A stretch of 44,816 nt of DNA, from positions 1-44,816 of the forward strand of contig NZ_BCWY01000076.1 in NCBI RefSeq assembly GCF_001894825.1, read 5' to 3'. Shown piece by piece: positions 16,651-23,674 of the stretch; position 1 is the first letter of the stretch; the number at the start of each line of letters is the position of its first letter. This DNA comes from Rhodococcus jostii NBRC 16295. Lineage in GTDB: Bacteria; Actinomycetota; Actinomycetes; Mycobacteriales; Mycobacteriaceae. The notes beneath the pieces are model-generated. The model was not told where the DNA came from. It ran no database searches and saw nothing but the letters and a program-made list of their open reading frames with translations. Both the position numbers and the translations under genes were made by a program.

Positions 16651-16660
16651 CCTTACTCTC

Positions 16661-17515
16661 GTGAGCGACGACCCGGCCGAAGAGGACAGTGCCGAGTTCG
16701 ACGCTGCGCCCACACCGAAACGCGGCGACAAGGTTCTGGGCTGGGTGGGGTCGGTGAACCGGCAGCCGCAACTGATCGAAGGACTGCGGAAGGTCCGTCG
16801 GGCACTCCCTGGTGATCCCGCGTTCGGTGATCCGCTGTCGACGGCAGGTCCGGGAAGTGCACGAGCCATCGCCCGCGTCGCGGACCGCTTCCTCGACCAT
16901 CAGCCCGGCGCGTCACGCGAGATGAGCCTGGGCGCGCTGCAGGTGTGGCAGGCCCTGCTCGAACGCACCGGCCGCGGTCGCGGAACGCGCGAGGTGACCA
17001 TCGTGTTCACCGACCTGGTCGGGTTCTCCAGTTGGTCACTGCCCGCCGGCGACAGCGCCACCCTCGCCCTGCTGCGGGACGTCGCACGGGCCGTCGAGAC
17101 GCCCATCGTCGACCGCGGCGGGCATGTCGTGAAACGACTGGGGGACGGCGTGATGGCCGTCTTCCCCAGCCCGGACCGCGCGATCGACGCCGTCTTCGCT
17201 GCGCAGGAGGCGCTCGCGGAGGTGGAGGTGGACGGCTACCACCCCCGCATGCGCGTCGGAATCCACACCGGTGTGCCCCGGCAGATCGGCAGCGACTGGC
17301 TCGGTGTGGACGTGACGGTCGCGGCCCGCATGATGGAACTGGGCGGCGACGGCAACGTGATGGCGTCGTCCGCCACGCTGTCGAGTCTGCAGCCGGGCAC
17401 CCTCGAGGAACTCGGTGTCGGCGTCAAGCCGTGGCGCCGCGCGTTCTTCGCCCCCGCGCCCAGCGGGGTGCCGTCCGACCTCGGGATCTGGCGGTTGCGG
17501 CTCCGCCGCCCGTGA
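16661..17515 (+). CDS. Class III adenylate/guanylate cyclase-domain protein
   Basis: A 284-residue soluble protein. Residues 1-105 form a helical N-terminal region (NRQPQLIEGLRKVRRALPGDPAFGDPLST) of the kind that precedes actinobacterial cyclase domains. The cyclase homology domain runs from about residue 110: metal Asp118 in VFTDLVGFSSW, purine-specifying Lys158 in HVVKRLGDGV with second metal Asp162, Asp212 in SDWLG, and transition-state Arg223 in VAARM. The residue usually Asn in the VNxAxR motif is Thr219 (VTVAARM), which may lower activity or change the substrate. Product cAMP is inferred from Lys/Asp. GTG 16661 is the start. The TGA lies inside the palindrome at 17511-17552. Confidence 0.88.
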   Translation: MSDDPAEEDSAEFDAAPTPKRGDKVLGWVGSVNRQPQLIEGLRKVRRALPGDPAFGDPLSTAGPGSARAIARVADRFLDHQPGASREMSLGALQVWQALLERTGRGRGTREVTIVFTDLVGFSSWSLPAGDSATLALLRDVARAVETPIVDRGGHVVKRLGDGVMAVFPSPDRAIDAVFAAQEALAEVEVDGYHPRMRVGIHTGVPRQIGSDWLGVDVTVAARMMELGGDGNVMASSATLSSLQPGTLEELGVGVKPWRRAFFAPAPSGVPSDLGIWRLRLRRP

Positions 17516-17552
17516 GTACTTATTAACCGCGCGACGTTAACAAGTACTCACG
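17511..17552. terminator. Repeated stop-bearing palindrome, copy 1 (bidirectional terminator candidate)
   Basis: Inverted repeat with 17-bp arms CGTGAGTACTTATTAAC and GTTAACAAGTACTCACG, one mismatch, 8-nt loop. It lies between convergent genes, and the TGA in GTGAGTAC on each strand is the stop codon of the cyclase (17513-17515) and of thiD (17548-17550). A second, perfect copy is at 37703-37748 in the same kind of location. Confidence 0.75.
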
Positions 17553-18393
17553 AGCGACGAAGTCGCCACAGGGGGGACACGGGGCCGTGACCGGCGCCCA
17601 GGTCGTAGGACGCCTCCAGGCACTTGGTGACCCATTCCTTGCCGAACGCCACCGCATCGGGCACCGACCACCCATGGGCGAGGGCGCTCGCGATGGCGGC
17701 GGCGAGGGTGTCGCCGCCGCCGTGATCGTTGCCGGTGTCGATGCGGGGACTGCTGAACTCCAGGAACGTGTCGCCGTCGAACAGCAGATCCGTGCTCGAC
17801 GCCGACGTCCTGAGATGCCCGCCCTTGACGATCGACCACTGCGCCCCCAGCGCGTGCAGCGCCTCCGCCGCCCGCCGTGCGGTCGCGTCGTCCTCGACCT
17901 CGATGCCGGTGATCAACCGGATCTCGTCGAGGTTCGGCGTCACCACCGTCGCGATCGGGATCAGCGTGTTCCGCACGGCGTCCAGTGCCTCGGCGTGCAG
18001 GAGCGGATCTCCGTGCATCGACGCGCACACCGGGTCGACGACGAGCGGAACCGGTAGGTCGCGGCCGATCCCGACCTCGGTGCACACGGCGGCGACGGCT
18101 TCGATGATGGCCGTCGACGCGAGCATCCCCGTCTTCGCTGCCCCGACCCCGATGTCGTCGACGACGCACCGCACCTGGGCGGCCACCGTCTCCGGTGGGA
18201 TCTCGTGGAAACCGCTGACGCCCACCGAGTTCTGCACCGTCACCGCGGCAACGGCGACGCACGCGTGGACGCCGCACAGGGCCATCGTCCGCGAGTCCGC
18301 CTGGATTCCGGCGCCGCCGCCGGAATCGGTGCCGGCGATGGTGAGGACCCGCACGGGGGTCTGGCCGTCGGGGGTCAGGGGCAGCAGCTTCAC
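17548..18393 (-). CDS. thiD: Hydroxymethylpyrimidine/phosphomethylpyrimidine kinase
   Basis: A 281-residue ribokinase-fold enzyme that phosphorylates HMP and HMP phosphate to HMP pyrophosphate, the ThiE substrate. Motifs are VLTIAGTDSGGGAGIQAD at the N-terminus, GVHACVAVAAVTVQNSVGV, AAKTGMLAS, VVDPVCASMHGDPLL, TVVTPNLDEIRLITG, VKGGHL, and the GNDHGGGDTLAAAIASALAHG anion-hole region. Here HGGGDT replaces the more usual HGTGCT, but the catalytic Asp-containing GxGD-type feature is kept. GTG 18393 is 10 nt after the thiC stop, with AAGG upstream. Cotranscribed with thiC, so it is probably under the same TPP riboswitch. Confidence 0.94.
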   Translation of the reverse strand: MKLLPLTPDGQTPVRVLTIAGTDSGGGAGIQADSRTMALCGVHACVAVAAVTVQNSVGVSGFHEIPPETVAAQVRCVVDDIGVGAAKTGMLASTAIIEAVAAVCTEVGIGRDLPVPLVVDPVCASMHGDPLLHAEALDAVRNTLIPIATVVTPNLDEIRLITGIEVEDDATARRAAEALHALGAQWSIVKGGHLRTSASSTDLLFDGDTFLEFSSPRIDTGNDHGGGDTLAAAIASALAHGWSVPDAVAFGKEWVTKCLEASYDLGAGHGPVSPLWRLRRS

Positions 18394-18403
18394 GAAGGGG
18401 ACC

Positions 18404-20050
18404 TTACCGATTCTCTGAGGTGACGGATTCGACGGGCAGATACACGCGACCACCTGCGTCGACGAACTCGCCCGACTTCTCGGCCATGCCTGCCTCGATG
18501 GCCTCGATCGAATCAAGCCCGTGCTGCTGCGCGTATTCGCGCACATCGGCGGAGATCCGCATCGAACAGAACTTCGGACCGCACATCGAGCAGAAGTGCG
18601 CGGTCTTCGCCGGCTCCGCGGGCAGGGTTTCGTCGTGGAACTCGCGGGCGGTGTCCGGATCGAGGGACAGCGCGAACTGGTCGTGCCAGCGGAACTCGAA
18701 CCGTGCCTTCGACAGCGCGTCGTCACGCTCCTGCGCCCGCGGATGCTGTTTCGCGAGGTCCGCGGCGTGGGCCGCGATCTTGTACGTGATGACGCCGATC
18801 TTGACGTCGTCGCGGTTCGGCAGTCCCAGATGCTCCTTGGGGGTGACGTAGCAGAGCATTGCGGTACCGGCCTGCGCGATCATCGCCGCACCGATCGCGG
18901 ACGTGATGTGGTCGTAGGCCGGTGCGATGTCGGTGGCGAGCGGTCCGAGCGTGTAGAACGGCGCCTCCTCGCACAGTTCCTCCTCGAGTCGCACGTTCTC
19001 GACGATCTTGTGCATCGGCACGTGCCCGGGACCTTCGATCATCACCTGCACGCCATGCGATTTCGCGATCTTCGTCAGCTCGCCGAGGGTGCGGAGTTCC
19101 GCGAACTGGGCGTCGTCGTTGGCGTCGGCGATGGAACCGGGGCGCAGTCCGTCGCCGAGCGAGAACGTGACGTCGTAACGGTGCAGGATCTCGCACAGCT
19201 CGTCGAAATGGGTGTACAGGAACGACTCCCGATGGTGGGCCAGGCACCAGGCCGCCATGATCGAACCGCCGCGTGAGACGATGCCGGTCACGCGTTTCGC
19301 GGTCAGCGGGATGTAGCGGAGCAACACCCCGGCGTGGACCGTCATGTAGTCGACGCCCTGCTCGCATTGCTCGATCACGGTGTCGCGGTAGATCTCCCAC
19401 GTGAGTGCCGTCGGGTCTCCGCTCACCTTCTCGAGCGCCTGATAGATCGGCACCGTCCCCACCGGCACCGGCGAGTTGCGGAGGATCCACTCCCGGGTCT
19501 CGTGAATGTTCTTGCCGGTGGACAGGTCCATGATGGTGTCGGCGCCCCACCGTGTGGCCCACACCATCTTCTCGACCTCCTCCGCGATCGACGACGTGAC
19601 GGCGCTGTTGCCGATGTTCGCGTTGATCTTGACCGCGAACGCCTTGCCGATGATCATCGGCTCGAGTTCGGGGTGCATGCGGTTGGCCGGGATCACGGCC
19701 CGACCCGCGGCCACCTCGTCGCGCACCGTCTCCGGTGAAACACCCTCGCGTGCAGCGCAATACCGCATCTCGGGGGTGAGGTGGCCGGCTCGAGCGGCGT
19801 CGAGCTGGGTGCCCTCCCGGTCGGCGATCCACGGTGCGCGCAGGTGCGGCAGTCCCGCTTCCAGGTCGATGACGGCGTCCGAGTCCGTGTACGGACCCGA
19901 CGTGTCGTATACGTCGAGGTGCTCGCCGTTGGTGAGGTGCACCCGGCGGACCGGCACCCGGACGTCGTCGCCCGACGTCAGGTACTGCTTGGTGCTGCCC
20001 TCGATCGGCCCCGTGGTGACGGACGTGGCTGTAGATACAGTTTTGCTCAT
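18404..20050 (-). CDS. thiC: Phosphomethylpyrimidine synthase
   Basis: A 548-residue radical-SAM enzyme that rearranges aminoimidazole ribotide to HMP phosphate. Conserved parts are MRYCAAREGVSPE, IIGKAFAVKINANIGNSAV, MVWATRWGADTIMDLSTGKNIHETREWILRNSPVPVGTVPIYQAL, GIVSRGGSI, EGPGHVPMHKI, YTLGPLATDIAPAYDHI, LCYVTPKEHLGLPN and the C-terminal 4Fe-4S motif CSMCGPKFC. The N-terminus has the short ThiC-associated domain. ATG 20050 lies directly after a TPP riboswitch. First gene of thiC-thiD. Confidence 0.97.
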   Translation of the reverse strand: MSKTVSTATSVTTGPIEGSTKQYLTSGDDVRVPVRRVHLTNGEHLDVYDTSGPYTDSDAVIDLEAGLPHLRAPWIADREGTQLDAARAGHLTPEMRYCAAREGVSPETVRDEVAAGRAVIPANRMHPELEPMIIGKAFAVKINANIGNSAVTSSIAEEVEKMVWATRWGADTIMDLSTGKNIHETREWILRNSPVPVGTVPIYQALEKVSGDPTALTWEIYRDTVIEQCEQGVDYMTVHAGVLLRYIPLTAKRVTGIVSRGGSIMAAWCLAHHRESFLYTHFDELCEILHRYDVTFSLGDGLRPGSIADANDDAQFAELRTLGELTKIAKSHGVQVMIEGPGHVPMHKIVENVRLEEELCEEAPFYTLGPLATDIAPAYDHITSAIGAAMIAQAGTAMLCYVTPKEHLGLPNRDDVKIGVITYKIAAHAADLAKQHPRAQERDDALSKARFEFRWHDQFALSLDPDTAREFHDETLPAEPAKTAHFCSMCGPKFCSMRISADVREYAQQHGLDSIEAIEAGMAEKSGEFVDAGGRVYLPVESVTSENR

Positions 20051-20055
20051 CGTTG

Positions 20056-20143
20056 ATGCTCCCTACGCCGGCATTACCCGGACAGGTTCGACGGTCGACG
20101 GCCCTAGCCGTCCTCTCAGCCCGCTGGTGCGAGCCCCCGTGGA
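20056..20143 (-). ncRNA. TPP riboswitch upstream of thiC-thiD
   Basis: Read on the minus strand the leader contains GGGGGCTCGCACCAGCGGGC, CTGAGAGGACGG, then GAACCTGTCCGGGTAATGCC and GGCGTAGGGAGC. These are the conserved THI-box elements in the correct order. The aptamer ends about 6 nt before the thiC ATG, so repression by blocking translation initiation is likely. Boundaries approximate. Confidence 0.95.
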
Positions 20144-20202
20144 TGTGTAGTTGTCGCACAAACTGTAACCGAGATCTCTGTGGGTAAACATTCGGGTGAA
20201 AC

Positions 20203-20249
20203 TTGGACATCGCTTCCGACCGTCGGTATAAAGGGTGATGAACATCACA
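20203..20249 (+). promoter_or_regulatory. Sigma70-type promoter with a CRP/GlxR-like palindrome
   Basis: TTGGAC (20203-20208), an 18-nt spacer and TATAAA (20227-20232) form a good promoter for the gene at 20284. Just downstream, GGTGA-N6-TCACA (20234-20249) matches the CRP-family consensus TGTGA-N6-TCACA with one mismatch and contains the perfect core GTGATG-AA-CATCAC. A protein bound there would cover the transcription start. The gene has a strong ribosome site AGGAGGT at 20273-20279. Confidence 0.6.
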
Positions 20250-20283
20250 TTTCGATTACGACGCATGCCCCCAGGAGGTCGCA

Positions 20284-20670
20284 ATGCTGACGGACTCGCA
20301 GGTAGTGGACGTGATCGACAATTCCGATCAGAACCGCTTCGAACTACGGCTGAGCGGTGATCTGGTCGGGATCCTCGGGTATTTCGACCTCGCGGAGACG
20401 CCGCCCGGAGCGGGTGCGGGTGTGGGCGTGGTCGCCGCCCGGCCGCCGGGTTCGAAGGCGCGGGGCCGGCCGGCGCCGGTGGTCTCGTTCATGCACACGG
20501 TGATCGTGGAGGACTTCGGTCACCGCGGGCTCGCCGCCCTCATGGTGGGCCGCTCGCTCGACCTCGCCCGCGGGTACGGGTGGAAGGTCCGGCCCGTCTG
20601 CACGTACGTGCAGCGCTTCGTCGCGGCGCATCCCGAGTACTGCGACCTCGTCGTACCAGTGGAGGGCTGA
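20284..20670 (+). CDS. Small GNAT-like acetyltransferase (YjdJ-type), copy 1
   Basis: A 128-residue protein resembling the small N-acetyltransferase-like (NATD1/YjdJ) family: NRFELRLSGDLVGILGYFDL at the N-terminus, SFMHTVIVEDFGHRGLAALMVGRSLDLARGYGWKVRPVCTYVQRFVAAHPEYCDLV at the C-terminus. The HRGLAALM stretch corresponds to the acetyl-CoA pyrophosphate loop. Compared with its neighbour at 20764 it carries an extra Gly/Ala/Pro-rich insert of roughly 15-20 residues in the middle (about residues 40-62). ATG 20284 has AGGAGGT upstream. Substrate unknown. Confidence 0.8.
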   Translation: MLTDSQVVDVIDNSDQNRFELRLSGDLVGILGYFDLAETPPGAGAGVGVVAARPPGSKARGRPAPVVSFMHTVIVEDFGHRGLAALMVGRSLDLARGYGWKVRPVCTYVQRFVAAHPEYCDLVVPVEG

Positions 20671-20763
20671 CCGCGCACAGGGGCACGAATCGACCACCCG
20701 TCTGCAACGAAACGGTTCCGGCAGCGGCGATTCCGCTAGCGGGGACGTCGTCTTACTGATTCC

Positions 20764-21135
20764 ATGAGTGGCATGGATCACATTCCGAACGGTTCCGAGT
20801 CGCCGGGAAGCGTCACGGCCGCCGACGCTCGCGTGCTCGACAACCCTGCCCACGAACGATTCGATCTGTGGCTGGGGGACGAGTTGGTCGGCATTCTCGG
20901 CTACCGCGACGAGGACGACATCCCCGGCTTCACGGCTGGGCCGGGTGAGGTGGTCGCGTTCATGCACACCGTCGTCAAGGAAGATTTCGGTGGCCGAGGG
21001 CTCGCTGCGATCCTGGTGGGCGAGGCGTTGGGTTCGGCGCGCGAGCGTGGCTGGAAAGTGCGTCCCATCTGCACATACGTCCGGCGCTACGTGGCGTCGA
21101 ATCCGGCGCATCTCGACATTCTGGTCGCGGAATAG
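20764..21135 (+). CDS. Small GNAT-like acetyltransferase (YjdJ-type), copy 2
   Basis: A 123-residue paralogue of the preceding gene, in tandem with a 93-nt gap. Shared blocks are LVGILGY, FMHTVVKEDFGGRGLAAILVGEAL, and GWKVRPICTYVRRYVASNPAHLDILV. Unlike copy 1 it has a polar N-terminal extension of about 25 residues and a short acidic loop instead of the Gly/Ala-rich insert. Both probably derive from one local duplication. Only the acetyl-CoA-binding fold can be inferred; the acceptor is unknown. Confidence 0.8.
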   Translation: MSGMDHIPNGSESPGSVTAADARVLDNPAHERFDLWLGDELVGILGYRDEDDIPGFTAGPGEVVAFMHTVVKEDFGGRGLAAILVGEALGSARERGWKVRPICTYVRRYVASNPAHLDILVAE

Positions 21136-21220
21136 CTCTCTTCGAGAGCACTGCTCTTGCCATCTTCGGCTCCGCTGTGAATACTGCTCTATATAAAGAG
21201 CGGTGCTCACACTCGAAGGA
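21135..21220 (+). promoter_or_regulatory. Promoter flanked by two AGAGCNNTGCTC operators
   Basis: A -35 TTGCCA (21157-21162), 17-nt spacer and -10 AATACT (21180-21185) lead into the gene at 21227. AGAGCACTGCTCT, a perfect 13-bp palindrome, sits at 21145-21157 at the edge of the -35. AGAGCGGTGCTCA is at 21197-21209 just past the start site, with a half site ACTGCTCT at 21183-21190. Upstream GCTCTC-TTC-GAGAGC (21135-21149) can form a hairpin. The ribosome site GAAGGAG is at 21214-21220. Confidence 0.6.
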
Positions 21221-21226
21221 GTCGTC

Positions 21227-21904
21227 ATGACCGTGTCGGATCGGATCGACAATCGCACGGGGGTCGCGCGCATCTCCGCCGCGGCGTTGTTCGCGCTCGC
21301 CGGTGCCCTGTTCGTCGTCTACCCCGTGGCGCGTCCGTACGCGGCGGGCGGGGCCCCGGATGGAGGGGCCGAGTTCGCCTCCCCGTGGTGGCTCGTCGCT
21401 CACCTGTCCGCCGTCGGCGGTTTCATCGCGTTCGGACTTGCGCTGGTCGCACTCAGCGGCCGGCTGAGGGGGACCGGCGGCGAGCGGGCGGCTGTGGTCG
21501 CGGTAGCCACGTCGTGGATCGGGATCGGACTGACGCTGCCGTACTACGGGGCGGAGACGTTCGCGCTGCACGCCCTCGGCGGCAGCGGACTGGACGAGGA
21601 CGCCGTCACGACCCTCGCGGAGAGCGTGCGGATGGGCGCGGCCCAGGCGACCCTCTTCGCCGCGGGGCTGCTGCTCCTCGCCGCCGGCGCGTGCGCGGCC
21701 GCCGTGGCGATCACCCGATCTGGGCTATTCGCCCGATGGGCGGGAATCCCGATGGCACTGGGGTTCGCGTTGTTCATCCCGCAGTTCTACGTCGACGCCC
21801 CGCTGCGAATCGCGCACGGCGTGCTCATCGGGAGCGGTTGCGCGGTCGTGGCTCTCGGTGTGCTGCGGTCTCAGTCGCCGAGGTCGACGACGACCGGTGC
21901 GTGA
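21227..21904 (+). CDS. Hypothetical multi-pass membrane protein
   Basis: A 225-residue integral membrane protein with about six hydrophobic spans: ISAAALFALAGALFVVYPV, WWLVAHLSAVGGFIAFGLALVAL, AAVVAVATSWIGIGLTLPYYG, AQATLFAAGLLLLAAGACAAAVAI, WAGIPMALGFALFIPQFYV and IAHGVLIGSGCAVVALGVL. I do not recognise a functional family. ATG 21227 is chosen over an earlier in-frame GTG-type start because GAAGGAG lies 6 nt upstream. The elaborate operator region before it suggests induction by a small molecule through a TetR-like repressor encoded elsewhere. Its 3' end overlaps the convergent xthA by 34 nt. Confidence 0.75.
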   Translation: MTVSDRIDNRTGVARISAAALFALAGALFVVYPVARPYAAGGAPDGGAEFASPWWLVAHLSAVGGFIAFGLALVALSGRLRGTGGERAAVVAVATSWIGIGLTLPYYGAETFALHALGGSGLDEDAVTTLAESVRMGAAQATLFAAGLLLLAAGACAAAVAITRSGLFARWAGIPMALGFALFIPQFYVDAPLRIAHGVLIGSGCAVVALGVLRSQSPRSTTTGA

Positions 21905-22683
21905 TCGCTCGCGCCCTTGCCCTTGCGTTCGTTCCGGTCGATCTCCGCCTTGTCGACCCGGCCGGCGAGCGCGGGCGACCCCAGCACGAAGTCGATGCGC
22001 ATTCCCTGCTTCTTCGGGAACCGCAGCTGGGTGTAATCCCAGTAGGTGTAGACACCGGGACCCGGGGTGTGGGGCCGGACGACGTCGGCGAATCCCGACT
22101 CGACGAACGCCTGGAAGGCCTCACGTTCGGGGGCGGACGTGTGGGTCTTGCCCTCGAAGAGGGCGGGATCCCAGACGTCCTCGTCGGTGGGGGCCACATT
22201 CCAGTCGCCGACCAGGGCGATCTGAGCGTCCGGGTTCTGCTCCAGCCAGCCGACCGAGTCGGTGTGCAGCTTCGCCAGCCAGTCGAGCTTGTATGTGTAG
22301 TGCGGATCGGTCAGCTCGCGGCCGTTGGGGACGTACAGGCTCCAGATGCGGACGCCGTTGCAGGTGGCGCCGATGGCGCGGGCTTCCTGCGCGGGTGCGA
22401 CCTCCGGGTCCTTGTGGAAGCCGGGCTGATCCTCGAAACCGACCTGCACGTCATCGAGGCCGACGCGGGACGCGATGGCGACACCGTTCCACTGGCTGAG
22501 GCCCACGTGCGCCACCTCGTACCCGAGTTGGCGGAAACGTTCGTACGGGAACTGCTCGTCCTTGCACTTGGTTTCCTGCATCGCGAGCACGTCGACGTCG
22601 GTCCGCTGGAGCCAGTCCAGGATCCGGTCGGTACGGGCACGAACAGAGTTCACGTTCCAGGTTGCGATACGCACGGCAGCCAC
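21871..22683 (-). CDS. xthA: Exodeoxyribonuclease III (AP endonuclease)
   Basis: A 270-residue exonuclease-endonuclease-phosphatase fold enzyme that cuts at abasic sites and trims damaged 3' ends. Conserved catalytic segments are RIATWNVNSVRAR, LAMQETKCKDEQFP (metal Glu), WSLYVPNGRE (Tyr), ALVGDWNVAPTDEDVWDP (Asp/Asn), GMRIDFVLGSP and GASDHAPVVVDL (catalytic Asp-His). The start is GTG 22683 or GTG 22674 (VRIATWNV); both are plausible. It corresponds to Rv0427c xthA and starts 25 nt after the acetyltransferase gene, so it probably belongs to the def-acetyltransferase-xthA operon. Confidence 0.95.
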   Translation of the reverse strand: MAAVRIATWNVNSVRARTDRILDWLQRTDVDVLAMQETKCKDEQFPYERFRQLGYEVAHVGLSQWNGVAIASRVGLDDVQVGFEDQPGFHKDPEVAPAQEARAIGATCNGVRIWSLYVPNGRELTDPHYTYKLDWLAKLHTDSVGWLEQNPDAQIALVGDWNVAPTDEDVWDPALFEGKTHTSAPEREAFQAFVESGFADVVRPHTPGPGVYTYWDYTQLRFPKKQGMRIDFVLGSPALAGRVDKAEIDRNERKGKGASDHAPVVVDLGD

Positions 22684-22708
22684 CCTAGCGGCAGTGTCCG
22701 ACAGGTCC

Positions 22709-23674
22709 TCAGCCGCCGGGTTCCGTGGCGTAGCGGTACCGGTGGTGCGCGACGAAGCCGAGGTTGCGGTACATCGCCTGCGCGCCCTCGTTCTCGACAG
22801 CGACCTGCAGGCACGCGTGGGTCGCGCCGTGTTCGCGCCCCCAGTTGATCATGTCGCCGCAGATGAGGCTGCCGATCCCGTGGCGGCGGTGGGCCTCCGC
22901 CACCTCGACCGCGGTGAGCCCGACCCACCGGCGGTCGTCGGGCGCCGACGTGACGGATCCCCGTGCGACGGCGAGCAGTGTCGAATCGGCGGCGCCGATC
23001 CGGCCGAACCCGAGGGTCCCGCCGCGGACGGAGTCCAGCACGTCCACCGCGAAGTCGGGCAGCGCGGACCCGCGGTAGCGGTAGAGCGCGAGCCAGTCGG
23101 GATCCGGGTGATCGGTGACGGTGGTGGTCCGCGGGCCTTCGGGCAGCGCCAGGTTGTCGACGTCGGCCGCCATCACGACCACCTCGTCGCTGACCTTCCA
23201 GCCGAGCGGCACCTCACCGAGGCGGTCGGGAATCAGCAGCCGCAGGGGACGGTCGCGCTCGGCGTACCACTCGCGGAGCCGGTCGAGGGTGCCGCCGGGG
23301 GAGGAGTCGTCCAGGCTCCCGACGCTTCCGCGGTCGCCGAGCGGTGCCGCGGAGTTGGCGCGTCCGGTGAAGCCGTGACCGTACCGGGCGAGCCACCCGT
23401 CGATCCACGCGTGCTCGATCCCCGGCCAGCCGTCGGCGGACGCCAGTTCGAGGGACCGGATCTCGCTCGCACGCACCGGTCGTGCGGGAACGGCCTTGAG
23501 CGCGACCACCCGGTCCGGTTCGACCTCGACGAGGGAGTCGTCCGCCGCGCGGACGGCGACGAGCGGTTCGACGCTCTCCAGGGTCCCGATGACGTCGGTC
23601 ATCGGGTGGGTGGAACCGGGTGGCAGCCGATACCGCAGCACCACCCGGCTTCCGAGCGGAATGTCAGTCGTCAT
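22709..23674 (-). CDS. GNAT-family N-acetyltransferase (Rv0428c-like)
   Basis: A 321-residue protein. The N-terminal 60-70 residues form a small beta-rich domain (RVVLRYRLPPGSTHPMTDVIGTLESVEPLVAVRAADDSLVEVEPDRVVALKAVP). The C-terminal GNAT domain has the acetyl-CoA loop AEAHRRHGIGSLI and the closing strand ACLQVAVENEGAQAMYRNLGFVAHHRYRY. ATG 23674 overlaps the def stop by 11 nt, so the pair is translationally coupled. The larger open frame upstream is a shadow of def. A link between deformylase and this acetyltransferase is conserved in mycobacteria, hinting at N-terminal protein processing, but the substrate is unknown. Confidence 0.9.
   Translation of the reverse strand: MTTDIPLGSRVVLRYRLPPGSTHPMTDVIGTLESVEPLVAVRAADDSLVEVEPDRVVALKAVPARPVRASEIRSLELASADGWPGIEHAWIDGWLARYGHGFTGRANSAAPLGDRGSVGSLDDSSPGGTLDRLREWYAERDRPLRLLIPDRLGEVPLGWKVSDEVVVMAADVDNLALPEGPRTTTVTDHPDPDWLALYRYRGSALPDFAVDVLDSVRGGTLGFGRIGAADSTLLAVARGSVTSAPDDRRWVGLTAVEVAEAHRRHGIGSLICGDMINWGREHGATHACLQVAVENEGAQAMYRNLGFVAHHRYRYATEPGG

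Noticed and set aside
17511..17552. Considering the repeated palindromes as insertion-sequence ends or attachment sites
   Set aside because: There is no transposase or integrase nearby, no element bounded by the two copies, and both sit neatly at convergent gene ends.
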